A stretch of 32,059 bases of DNA. It comes from Magnetococcales bacterium. Its GTDB lineage: Bacteria > Pseudomonadota > Magnetococcia > Magnetococcales > Magnetaquicoccaceae. Each line of letters opens with the position of its first letter. Positions within the stretch are counted from its first letter, which is position 1. Positions 19,815 to 27,188 of this stretch are shown here, in pieces. The notes below the pieces were generated by a model, which worked only from the letters and a program-made list of their open reading frames with translations, made no database searches and had not been told where the DNA came from. The DNA lies in assembly GCA_015231775.1 (NCBI GenBank), contig JADGAY010000028.1:1-32059 (forward strand), read 5' to 3'. Position numbers and translations under genes: made by a program.

Positions 19815-20747
19815 ATGCTTTTTCAACGCACCCTCAAGAATACCATCCGTTGCACCGGGATCGGTCTGCATGGCGGCAGCAAGGTCTACCTGTCGCTACG
19901 CCCGGCACCGGAAAACACCGGCATCGTATTTCAGCGCATCGACCAGGGCAACGCCCTGATCCCCGCGCGGGTTGAAAATGTCGTCGATACCCGACTCTGC
20001 TCCACCATCGCCAATGCCGATGGCGTGCGTGTCTCCACGGTGGAACATCTCCTGGCCGCCTTCGCCGGACTGGGCGTGGATAACGCCTACGTCGATCTGG
20101 ACAGCCCGGAAGTCCCCATCATGGATGGCAGCGCCGCCCCGTTCGTCTTTCTGATCCAGTGCGCCGGCATCGTCGAACAGCGCGTGCCCAAAAAATGGCT
20201 GCGCATCAAGAAATCCATCTCCGTCACCCACGAAAACAAACGGGCGTCGTTCCACCCCTGCGATCACTTTCGTCTAAGCTTCCACATCGATTTCGATCAC
20301 CCCCTCCTCGAGGAGCAGGGCGTGGAGATCGACATCACCGAAACCACCTTCATCAAGGATATCAGCCGCGCCCGCACCTTCGGTTTCCTCAAGGATCTGG
20401 AAACCCTGCGCGCCAATGGCCTGGCCCGGGGCGGCTCTTTGGACAACGCCATCGTCATCGGTGATTTCCGCATCCTCAACGAAGGTGGCCTGCGCTACGA
20501 AAAAGAGTTCGTGCGTCACAAGATCATCGATGCCATCGGCGACCTCTATCTGTTGGGGCGTCCGATCCTGGGCCATTTCAAGGGGGTCCGCTCCGGTCAC
20601 GCCATGAACAACCTCCTGCTGCGCAAACTCCTGGCGCGCTCCGATGCCTGGGAGTTGGTGGAGTCCGCCGAACATGCCCCATTCCAGGAACTCGTGCAAA
20701 ATGCGGTGCCGCGCGTGCTCCAACCTGCCGTCGCCTTCTCCATGTAG
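19815..20747 (+). CDS. lpxC: UDP-3-O-acyl-N-acetylglucosamine deacetylase
   Basis: LpxC is the zinc enzyme of the committed step of lipid A synthesis. The frame is open from 19740, but ATG 19815 gives the family N-terminus ([18 protein letters not shown]) and a normal 310 residues. Catalytic residues are visible: E77 and H78 in TVEHLLAA, H235 and D239 in [14 protein letters not shown] (with H78, the zinc ligands) and H262 in [17 protein letters not shown] is also typical. In this organism it appears to be under a sigma54 promoter and followed at 16 bases by a DUF4390 gene and the ntrYX pair. Confidence 0.97.
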   Translation: MLFQRTLKNTIRCTGIGLHGGSKVYLSLRPAPENTGIVFQRIDQGNALIPARVENVVDTRLCSTIANADGVRVSTVEHLLAAFAGLGVDNAYVDLDSPEVPIMDGSAAPFVFLIQCAGIVEQRVPKKWLRIKKSISVTHENKRASFHPCDHFRLSFHIDFDHPLLEEQGVEIDITETTFIKDISRARTFGFLKDLETLRANGLARGGSLDNAIVIGDFRILNEGGLRYEKEFVRHKIIDAIGDLYLLGRPILGHFKGVRSGHAMNNLLLRKLLARSDAWELVESAEHAPFQELVQNAVPRVLQPAVAFSM

Positions 20748-20763
20748 CCCGCCCCTGGGCCGC

Positions 20764-21336
20764 TTGCCGCCATCCATCCGCCCGGCGATCCTCGGCGTCT
20801 TCCTGGTGACGCTGATGATCGCCGGCTGCGAAAAACCTCGCTCCGAATCCCCCACCCCGATCATTCAGGTGGCCGAAGCCTTTATGCAGGGGGAAAAACT
20901 CCTGGCGCGGGTGACCCTCGAACCCTCTCTCCTGGAACGCCTCGGCGAAAACCTCCAGCAGGGCGAACCCCTGCTCGCCACCTACCGCTTCCGCCTGATC
21001 CGTAAGCACCCGTGGCTGCCGCATGCCCAAGTTCTGGACAGGGAGATCCTGCGCCATGTCCGCATGCGCCTGATCACCGAGCGCTACGAACTCCAGGAGA
21101 ACCAACAGCGGCTGGTTCACTACACCACGGACGAGAGCGAGGCGTTGCAATTCATCGGCAATCCGCGCTTCCTGCTGCTCCACCCGCGCTTCCGGCCCCT
21201 GCCCGATACCGGCTACCTGCTGCAAACCCGCGTCTCCATCACCCATGAGGGGATGTCGCGCATGTTCCGCTTCCTCGACCGCTGGCTCACCTGGCATCAA
21301 CCCATGGACTTCTTCCATCAGTCGGAACTGCCATGA
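20764..21336 (+). CDS. DUF4390 lipoprotein
   Basis: This is a DUF4390-family protein of unknown function. With the TTG start at 20764, the 190-residue product has a clear lipoprotein signal: a short basic start, the hydrophobic ILGVFLVTLMIAGC and a lipobox I-A-G-C with Cys22. The body (FRLIRKHPWLPHAQVLDREI, RYELQENQQRLVHYTTDESEALQFI, NPRFLLLHPRFRPLP) follows the DUF4390 pattern. An alternative ATG at 20701 would overlap lpxC by 47 bases and spoil the signal peptide. DUF4390 genes commonly precede ntrY-like kinases in proteobacteria, so it may act with the sensor outside the inner membrane. Its stop overlaps the kinase start (ATGA). Confidence 0.8.
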   Translation: MPPSIRPAILGVFLVTLMIAGCEKPRSESPTPIIQVAEAFMQGEKLLARVTLEPSLLERLGENLQQGEPLLATYRFRLIRKHPWLPHAQVLDREILRHVRMRLITERYELQENQQRLVHYTTDESEALQFIGNPRFLLLHPRFRPLPDTGYLLQTRVSITHEGMSRMFRFLDRWLTWHQPMDFFHQSELP

Positions 21337-23561
21337 AACGGTTCACCTTTCCCATTCGACACATCTACCTGCTCCTGGTCCCCCTGGTGGTGGCGATCAT
21401 CACCTTTTTGACCGCCCAGGGGTTGCGCGGCGCGGCGGCGGTGACCAGCGGCGATTACGGCGTGGCCTTTCTGATCCTGCTCTACGTCAACCTGTTTCTG
21501 GCCCTGGCACTCGGATTCCTGGTTCTGCGCCATGTGTTCCGGCTCTGGCTCGACCGGCGCCAGCGGCGTACCGGCTCGATGCTGCGCACCCGCATGGCGT
21601 TGATGTTCGTGGCGTTGTCGCTGCTGCCCACCCTGATCATCGCCATCCTGTCGGTCAATTTTCTCAACCGCGGGGTGGACTCGTGGTTTTCGGACCGGAT
21701 CGCCAGGGCCATGGATACGGCTCTGGGGGTGTCGCGGGCCTACTACCGGGAGAGTCAACGCAACGTCCGCCATGATGCCGAGGGGATCGTGCGCAACCGG
21801 GCGGTGGCCTCGGCCCTTGCCCTGGAGGACAACGAGGCGGTCGCGGCGATTCTGGAGGTGGAACGCAACGCCCGTGGACTCGACGAGGTGATCATCCTGC
21901 GCCCGGATGGCACCAGCATCGCCAAGGCGGGGGGACTGCCGTTCGACCCGCTGCCCGATCTCGACGCCCTGACGGAGGGGGGATCGCGGGCCCTGGTGGT
22001 CACCAGCGACGCTGGCGACCGGGTGCGGGCCTTCGTGGCCCTGGACGACAACTATGTACTGGCCACCGGTCACTGGATCGACCGGCAGATCCTCGGCCAG
22101 TTGGAGAACATCGAGGCGGTCTACGTCGATTACAAGAATCTGCGCGCCTCCCACGGCCTGCTCAAGGCCAACCACACGGTCACCCTGGCCCTGATCGCCC
22201 TGCTGTTGCTCCTGGCCGCCATCTGGTCCGGGTTCCGCATTGCCGATGACCTCACCGATCCCATCGCCGAGTTGATCATCGGCGCCCGCAAGGTGGCCAT
22301 CGGCGATCTCACCGTGACCCTCTCGGTGACCGGCGACGACGAGTTGGCCACCCTCATGGCCGCCTTCAACGCCATGACCCGCAAGCTGCAAGAGAACCAC
22401 GAGGAGCTTCAGGCCACCAACGCCCTGCTTGAGGAGCGGCGGCGCTTCATGGCCGCGATCGTGCAACACATCTCCGCCGGGGTGATCAGCGTCAACCGGG
22501 GCGGCGAGATCACCCTCATGAACCCAGCCGCCGGCGTGCTTCTGGGTCTGGACAGCCAGGGGGTGATCGGCCAGCACCATCGCGCGGTACTGCCCGAGGC
22601 GATGCTGGCCCCCCTGGTCCGCCGCGACGCGCGACGCGCCACCAACGGCGGCGCGGAGCCCCCGCCCGCCGAATCGGCCATGCAGTTCCAGATGCAGATC
22701 CAGGGCGCGGATCGTATCCATACCCTGACGGCGCGGATCACCCCGCTGGTGGATGGCTCCGGCGATGGCCAGGGGTTCATCGCCACCTTCGACGACATCT
22801 CCGACATCCTCCTGGCCCAGCGCTCCCACGCCTGGAGCGAGGTGGCGCGCCGCATCGCCCACGAGATCAAGAATCCCCTCACCCCGATCCAGCTCTGGGC
22901 GCAACGGCTGCGGCGCAAGTACATGAAGCACCAGTCCGCATCGTGTCCGGATTGGCAGGTGCTCGACGAGGGGACCAACGCCATCATCAGCCAGGTCGAG
23001 GAGTTGCGGGTGCTGGTGAACGAGTTCTCCACCTTCGCGCGCCTGCCGCGCCCGGAGTTGGCCATGAACGATCTGCATGCCAGCATCGGCGAGGTGTTGC
23101 AACTCCACCGCGCCGAATTGGAGAAATTCGCCCTCACAACCGAGTTCGCGCCGGATCTGCCCCTCTTTCCCCATGACCGGGGTCAGTTGAAACAGGTCTT
23201 CACCAACGTGATCTCCAACGCCATGGCGGCGATTCGCGAACGCGACGAAGCGCGCAATCTTGCCATTTGCACCGAGGTTACGGAAAATGGCGAAGGGGTG
23301 CGGATTCAGATCGCCGATTCCGGCTCCGGCATCCCGCCCAAGGATCGGGATCGCGTCTTCGAACCCTATTTCACCACCAAGGCCACGGGAGTCGGATTGG
23401 GCATGGCGATCGTCAAGAAGATCATCGAGGATCACGGCGGCACCATCCGCATCCGTCAATCCCAGTGGGACGGGGCCCTGGTTGAGATCCATCTGCCGCT
23501 GACCCAGACCATCTCCCCGCCGCCCGCCGGCTCTGTCGTTTCCTCTCGGGAGCAAGCCTGA
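21333..23561 (+). CDS. ntrY: NtrY-like membrane sensor histidine kinase
   Basis: This is the sensor of a two-component system with the regulator encoded next. The 742 residues begin with three hydrophobic segments (about 10-30, 43-66 and 88-108), then a periplasmic sensor region and a further membrane segment (about 284-302). A HAMP domain follows (DDLTDPIAELIIGARKVAIGD), then a PAS domain with QHISAGVISVNRGGEITLMN. The H-box RRIAHEIKNPLTPIQ carries the phospho-accepting H510. The ATPase domain has NVISNAMAAI, DSGSGIPP and GVGLGMAIVKKIIEDHGG. Layout and length match NtrY. It is translationally coupled to DUF4390. Confidence 0.93.
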   Translation: MKRFTFPIRHIYLLLVPLVVAIITFLTAQGLRGAAAVTSGDYGVAFLILLYVNLFLALALGFLVLRHVFRLWLDRRQRRTGSMLRTRMALMFVALSLLPTLIIAILSVNFLNRGVDSWFSDRIARAMDTALGVSRAYYRESQRNVRHDAEGIVRNRAVASALALEDNEAVAAILEVERNARGLDEVIILRPDGTSIAKAGGLPFDPLPDLDALTEGGSRALVVTSDAGDRVRAFVALDDNYVLATGHWIDRQILGQLENIEAVYVDYKNLRASHGLLKANHTVTLALIALLLLLAAIWSGFRIADDLTDPIAELIIGARKVAIGDLTVTLSVTGDDELATLMAAFNAMTRKLQENHEELQATNALLEERRRFMAAIVQHISAGVISVNRGGEITLMNPAAGVLLGLDSQGVIGQHHRAVLPEAMLAPLVRRDARRATNGGAEPPPAESAMQFQMQIQGADRIHTLTARITPLVDGSGDGQGFIATFDDISDILLAQRSHAWSEVARRIAHEIKNPLTPIQLWAQRLRRKYMKHQSASCPDWQVLDEGTNAIISQVEELRVLVNEFSTFARLPRPELAMNDLHASIGEVLQLHRAELEKFALTTEFAPDLPLFPHDRGQLKQVFTNVISNAMAAIRERDEARNLAICTEVTENGEGVRIQIADSGSGIPPKDRDRVFEPYFTTKATGVGLGMAIVKKIIEDHGGTIRIRQSQWDGALVEIHLPLTQTISPPPAGSVVSSREQA

Positions 23562-23566
23562 CCACC

Positions 23567-24946
23567 ATGAACCGCACGATCCTGATCATCGACGACGAGG
23601 AACCGATCCGCACCAGCCTGCGGGGCATCCTGGAGGACGAGGAGTATCCGGTTCTCGAGGCCGCGTCCGGGGAGGAGGCCCTGGCGATCCTGGAACAGCA
23701 GGAGGTGGCGGCGATCATGCTGGATATCTGGATGACCGGCATCGACGGCATCGAGACCCTGCGACGCATCAAGGCGCGGGAGAAGGGACGCGCCGGCGAG
23801 GGAGAGACCCCGGTGATCATGATGTCCGGCCACGGCACCATCGAAACCGCGGTCTCGGCCACCAAGGAGGGGGCCTATGACTTTCTGGAAAAGCCCCTCT
23901 CCCTGGACCGGGTGCTGTTGCTGCTGGATCGGGCGATCCGCGCCCATGATCTGGCGCGGGAGAATCGCGCCCTGAAGGCGCAAATGGAGTCCGTGCCGCC
24001 GATGATCGGCGACTCCCCGGCCATGTGCGCCCTGGAGGAGAAGCTCCTGCGCGTCGCTCCCACCGAGGGGTGGGTGTTGATCACCGGCGACAACGGCACC
24101 GGCAAGGAGGTGGCCGCCCGGCGTCTGCACGCCCTCTCCAACCGCGCGGCGGGACCGTTCATCGCCGTCAACTCGGCGGCCATCCCGGAGGAGTCCATCG
24201 AGGTGGAGCTGTTCGGCCAGGAGAGCACCACCCCCAACGGGCAGAAACTGATCCAGGCCGGTCGCTTCGAACAGAGCAATCGGGGCACCCTGTTCCTCGA
24301 TTCGGTCGGCGACATGTCCTTGAAGACCCAGGCCAAGATCCTGCGCGCCCTTCAGGAGCGACGCTTCGAGCGGGTCGGCGGACGTCGCCCCATTCAGGTG
24401 GATGTGCGGGTGATCGCGGCCACCAACAAGGATCTCCAGGAGGAGATCGACCAGGGCCGTTTCCGGCTGGATCTCTACTACCGCCTCAACGTCATCCCCA
24501 TCGCGGTGCCGCCCCTCAAGGAGCGTCTCGAGGACATCAAACCCCTGGTGGAGTTCTTCATCAAGACCCATCAGGCCACCCTGCCCCAACATCGCACCTT
24601 CTCCCCCGCCGCGCTCACCTGCCTGAAGAACTACCACTGGCCCGGCAATGTGCGGGAGTTGAAAAACCTGGTGGAGCGCATGCTGATCATGGCCCCCGGC
24701 ACGGTGATCGATCCGGAGGATCTCCCCGAGTTCATCCATCTCAAACCCGGCGCCACCCCCTCCTCCACCCCCTGGGACACGCTGCTGGAGAACGAGAATC
24801 TGCGCGACGCCCGGGTGGCCTTCGAAAGAATCTTCCTGAAGGCCCAACTGGCCCGTCACAACGGCAACATCTCGCGCACCGCCGAAGTGATCGGCATGGA
24901 GCGTTCGGCGTTGCATCGCAAGTTGAAAACCCTGGGTCTGGACTGA
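23567..24946 (+). CDS. ntrX: NtrX-like response regulator with altered AAA+ domain
   Basis: The regulator (459 aa) has a receiver domain with DD at 9-10, the phospho-acceptor D53 and K109 in EKP, an AAA+ domain, and a Fis-type helix-turn-helix at the C-terminus (NISRTAEVIGMERSALHRKLKTLGL). Walker A is intact (GDNGTGKE, 174-181). Two key features are missing. The sigma54-contacting GAFTGA loop is replaced by QESTTPNGQKL (about 218-228). The Walker B glutamate is serine: LFLDS with D245, S246. Some alphaproteobacterial NtrX proteins are known to lack GAFTGA; the additional Walker B change is unusual. It probably acts as a DNA-binding regulator rather than a sigma54 activator. Confidence 0.92.
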   Translation: MNRTILIIDDEEPIRTSLRGILEDEEYPVLEAASGEEALAILEQQEVAAIMLDIWMTGIDGIETLRRIKAREKGRAGEGETPVIMMSGHGTIETAVSATKEGAYDFLEKPLSLDRVLLLLDRAIRAHDLARENRALKAQMESVPPMIGDSPAMCALEEKLLRVAPTEGWVLITGDNGTGKEVAARRLHALSNRAAGPFIAVNSAAIPEESIEVELFGQESTTPNGQKLIQAGRFEQSNRGTLFLDSVGDMSLKTQAKILRALQERRFERVGGRRPIQVDVRVIAATNKDLQEEIDQGRFRLDLYYRLNVIPIAVPPLKERLEDIKPLVEFFIKTHQATLPQHRTFSPAALTCLKNYHWPGNVRELKNLVERMLIMAPGTVIDPEDLPEFIHLKPGATPSSTPWDTLLENENLRDARVAFERIFLKAQLARHNGNISRTAEVIGMERSALHRKLKTLGLD

Positions 24947-24994
24947 TAGAATGATCCAGTATGCCACGAGGAAACCACCCCCTGGAGCCGCCCG

Positions 24995-26221
24995 ATGAAG
25001 CCACTCGACACGGTGATGATCGACAAGATCCTCATTCAATACGATCAGCAAAAGAAGAACTACCAGGATTTCCTGGAGCGCACCCTGACGCTGATCAAGG
25101 AGTTCATCGTGCCCGATGGCCCGAAGATCCATTCCATCGTCGGTCGCATCAAGGAGAAGGAGAGCCTGGTCGAAAAGCTCAACCATCCCAGGGTGCCCTT
25201 CGCCACCTTGAGCGACGTGCCCGACATCGCCGGAATCCGCATCATCACCTATTTCGAGGAGGAGGTGCAGCTCATCTCGGAGATCATCCGGCGCGAATTC
25301 AACGTCTTCGCCTCCCCCGAGCACCCCAAGGCGCAAACCGTGGATCCGAACCGCTTCGGTTACACCTCGACCAATCTTCAGGTAGGGCTGCTCGACAACC
25401 GGCTGGAGCTGATCGAATACCGGCGTTTTCGGGGCTTTCTGGTGGAGTTGCAGATCCGTTCGGTGTTGCAGCACGCCTGGCTGGAGATCAACAAGCATCT
25501 GGGCTTCCAGACCCGCGAGCACTGCCCGCCGGCCAGGCAGCGTGAATACGCGCGGGTGACGGCCCTGTTCGAACTGGCGGATCTGGAGCTCAATCAGATC
25601 AAGCCCCACGCCTGGCAACCGCCGAAACAGAGCCGCGCCAACGATTCCGGCGCCGAATCGGAGACCCTGCCCCTGTTGCCGGAGGTTCCCTTCGAGCCCC
25701 CGCCCACCCTGGAAGGTGAGACGCCGGATCCCCCGATCCACCCATCGGGGGCGGGCAAGCCGGGGCTCCTGGAGCGGGCGGTGCCGAACACCCGCATCAG
25801 CGAAGCGGAGATGGAGCGCTTCGTGCTCGACAACCGGTTGCTCAACGCCTACGACCGCAAGATCGCCGACCACTACGACACGCGGCTGATCTTCAAATCC
25901 CCGAGCATCGCGGTACTCACCGAGGCCTGCCAGTTGGTGGACATCCCCTCCATCGCCGTGGCCGGGGAGACGATCCGCCACCACGAAAAGTTCATCAGGC
26001 CGGTGGCGCGGGTGTTGTTCGGGGATCCGGCCAACAGCAAATACGAACACATCTCCCGTGGCGTGACCCTGCTCGCGGTCTGCGCCACCCTGGCGGCCAA
26101 GACCGGTCAGACCAACGCGGTGTTCGGATTCATCACCCGCATCCGCTTCGAGAACGATCCCACCGTCACCGGTCTGGCCTCGGATCTGATCGAGCGGGTG
26201 AAGGAGATTCTGGAGTCATGA
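24995..26221 (+). CDS. RelA/SpoT-type (p)ppGpp synthetase-domain protein with extra C-terminal domain
   Basis: Residues about 15-205 form a RelA/SpoT synthetase domain: HSIVGRIKEKESLVEKL (ATP-binding), DVPDIAGIRII with D74 and D77, the substrate loop FGYTSTNLQ and VELQIRSVLQHAWLEI with E151. There is no HD hydrolase, TGS or ACT domain, so it is not a long RelA/SpoT. The substrate loop normally reads Y-x-S-x-H; here the histidine is N127. A Pro-rich linker (about 208-262) leads to about 145 residues that I do not recognise. The ATG at 24995 has GGAG eight bases upstream. It lies 48 bases after ntrX and may be its last operon partner. Synthesis of an alarmone-like nucleotide is likely but unproven. 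Confidence 0.85.
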   Translation: MKPLDTVMIDKILIQYDQQKKNYQDFLERTLTLIKEFIVPDGPKIHSIVGRIKEKESLVEKLNHPRVPFATLSDVPDIAGIRIITYFEEEVQLISEIIRREFNVFASPEHPKAQTVDPNRFGYTSTNLQVGLLDNRLELIEYRRFRGFLVELQIRSVLQHAWLEINKHLGFQTREHCPPARQREYARVTALFELADLELNQIKPHAWQPPKQSRANDSGAESETLPLLPEVPFEPPPTLEGETPDPPIHPSGAGKPGLLERAVPNTRISEAEMERFVLDNRLLNAYDRKIADHYDTRLIFKSPSIAVLTEACQLVDIPSIAVAGETIRHHEKFIRPVARVLFGDPANSKYEHISRGVTLLAVCATLAAKTGQTNAVFGFITRIRFENDPTVTGLASDLIERVKEILES

Positions 26222-26230
26222 CCAGTCAGG

Positions 26231-26257
26231 GGGGGGCGACCCGGCGGGTAGCCCCCC
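26231..26257 (+). terminator. GC-rich hairpin after the synthetase gene
   Basis: GGGGGGC (26231-26237) pairs with GCCCCCC (26251-26257), and inside it ACCC pairs with GGGT around GGC, giving an 11-pair stem with one mismatch, ten bases after the stop codon. No T-run follows. A second stem (CCCGCC with GGCGGG, 26278-26293) lies just beyond. It may end the lpxC-ntrYX-synthetase transcript in a factor-dependent way or protect its 3' end. Confidence 0.4.
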
Positions 26258-26377
26258 GGAGAATGGCGTGGGCGTTTCCCGCCTGGGGGCGGGTCACCCC
26301 TGGGTGCGTGCCGTATCGATGCGGCGGCGGGCAAGATCGCAAATCCCCGTTGCTGACCCACTCGGATGAACCGAGCC

Positions 26378-26668
26378 TCACGCTTGGGAGCCGCGCCCAT
26401 CCGGTACCAGACCGATCCGTGGCGCTGGCGCGCCTCTCAACAACCCTTCGGTCGAGAGATCCTCATCCAGAGCCTCCCAGTGGATGCCATACCCACCACC
26501 GCAGATCTCCCATTGCGCCCGCAAGGCGGGTGTCGCGCTTTCCAGACGGGGGAACCAGGCCAACGGCGCGGAAATGGTACGACCGTCCATCAGTCGCACG
26601 CTGATCTCCTCGTCGGTCAACGCCACATCCCGAACACGTTCATCAGCCCTCAAGGCTAAAATACCCAC
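26378..26668 (-). CDS. DUF2442 domain protein
   Basis: This is the only convincing minus-strand gene. The 96-residue product matches the DUF2442 pattern: RDVALTDEEISVRLMDGRTI, PLAWFPRLESATPALRAQW and GYGIHWEALDEDLSTEGLL. Function is unknown. DUF2442 genes usually follow a DUF4160 gene in a pair often suspected to be a toxin-antitoxin-like module. The start is GTG on the minus strand at 26668. The expected upstream partner is missing or reduced to a fragment. It converges on the RelA/SpoT-type gene. Confidence 0.85.
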   Translation of the reverse strand: MGILALRADERVRDVALTDEEISVRLMDGRTISAPLAWFPRLESATPALRAQWEICGGGYGIHWEALDEDLSTEGLLRGAPAPRIGLVPDGRGSQA

Positions 26669-26714
26669 GCCACGCCTCCATCAAGGGTTCGCGCCGTCCC
26701 AGCCGTCGGAAGCT
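26643..26714 (-). pseudogene. Possible C-terminal remnant of a DUF4160 gene
   Basis: On the minus strand, just upstream of and overlapping the DUF2442 start, a frame ending at 26643 reads SFRRLGRREPLMEAWRGYF followed by SLEG and a stop. The tail LMEAWRGYF resembles the LLEAWHxYF-type end of DUF4160 proteins, and DUF4160 normally sits exactly here. Upstream, the frame runs straight into the inverted-repeat element at 26709-26849, and no DUF4160 N-terminus is visible beyond it. The match is short, so this is a tentative call. Confidence 0.3.
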
Positions 26715-26881
26715 GTTTGGCACAAGCCAAACAGCCGATGCGGGCCATGCATGGCCCGCCAGATTGAGCAGCACTTTGAAAATCACGAATCGATTTGTTC
26801 GATTCGTGCTGGTTTGGTGTTTCCATTCATGGAATCACCAAACAGCCTCTTCTGAGGCGCGATCCAGTGTATCCTACTGGA
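26709..26881. repeat. Array of six hairpins; first five within a 141-base element with terminal inverted repeats
   Basis: Six perfect or near-perfect hairpins follow one another. (1) GCTGTTTGGC/GCCAAACAGC, 26712-26735, loop of four. (2) A 20-base palindrome, 26740-26759, half-site GCGGGCCATG. (3) CACGAATCGA/TCGATTCGTG, 26784-26808, loop of five. (4) GTTTGGTG/CACCAAAC, 26812-26843, with TTCCA/TGGAA nested inside. (5) GCCTC/GAGGC, 26845-26858. (6) TCCAGT/ACTGGA, 26863-26881. The outer ends, GAAGCTGTTTGG at 26709-26720 and the complement of CCAAACAGCCTC at 26838-26849, match at 11 of 12 positions, like terminal inverted repeats. I see no target duplication and no transposase. Confidence 0.75.
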
Positions 26882-27188
26882 GCAAACCGTAAAAAGAAAG
26901 CCGACACTCTCGGGGATCGCGAGCCTGTAGCTGCCAATGTTTTGACTCATCCCGCTGGCCCTCTCGACACCAAACGGGCCAGGATAGGGCCAAAACAATC
27001 AACGGCGCGTTTCTTGCATTTTGTTTCCAACTCCTCCCCCATGTCCAACGCACGACGCGCGGCACGGGTGACGAGGCGGGGATCACCTCCCCGACATGCC
27101 CGTGGGACGCGCCCGATTTCCGGCCAGTCGGAGCGCTCGGCGCCTTGAATTCAAGCTTGGCCCATCCAAACATCGACAAAAGGCTCTT
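26882..27188. other. Gene-poor stretch with further dyads
   Basis: No recognised gene. Two more dyads are present. CTGGCCC/GGGCCAG lies at 26955-26982 with a 14-base loop. A nested structure lies at 27063-27104: CACGGG pairs with CCCGTG, and inside it CGGGGA pairs with TCCCCG around TCACC. A minus-strand frame without a proper start (26947-27150, about 67 codons, containing RLVTRAARRALDMGEELE) looks protein-like but I cannot assign it. The dyad at 27063-27104 ends 84 bases before the SPOR gene and could belong to its leader. Confidence 0.45.

Noticed and set aside
21318-23555. Minus-strand frame of 745 codons opposite ntrY
   Set aside because: It is a shadow of the histidine kinase gene; the composition is repetitive Gly/Gln/His/Asp without domains.
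23456-26050. Minus-strand frame of 864 codons opposite ntrX and the synthetase gene
   Set aside because: It spans two well-supported + strand genes and shows only antisense-type low complexity.
26218-26604. Plus-strand ORF of 128 codons after the synthetase gene
   Set aside because: It crosses two GC-rich hairpins, has no recognisable domain, and overlaps the DUF2442 gene, which has clear family motifs on the other strand.
26712-26881. CRISPR array
   Set aside because: The repeats are inverted, differ in sequence and have no regular direct-repeat/spacer spacing; no cas genes are present.
26882-27188. tRNA or other known RNA gene in the gene-poor stretch
   Set aside because: No cloverleaf or T-loop signature (GGTTCRA-type) was found; only simple dyads are visible.
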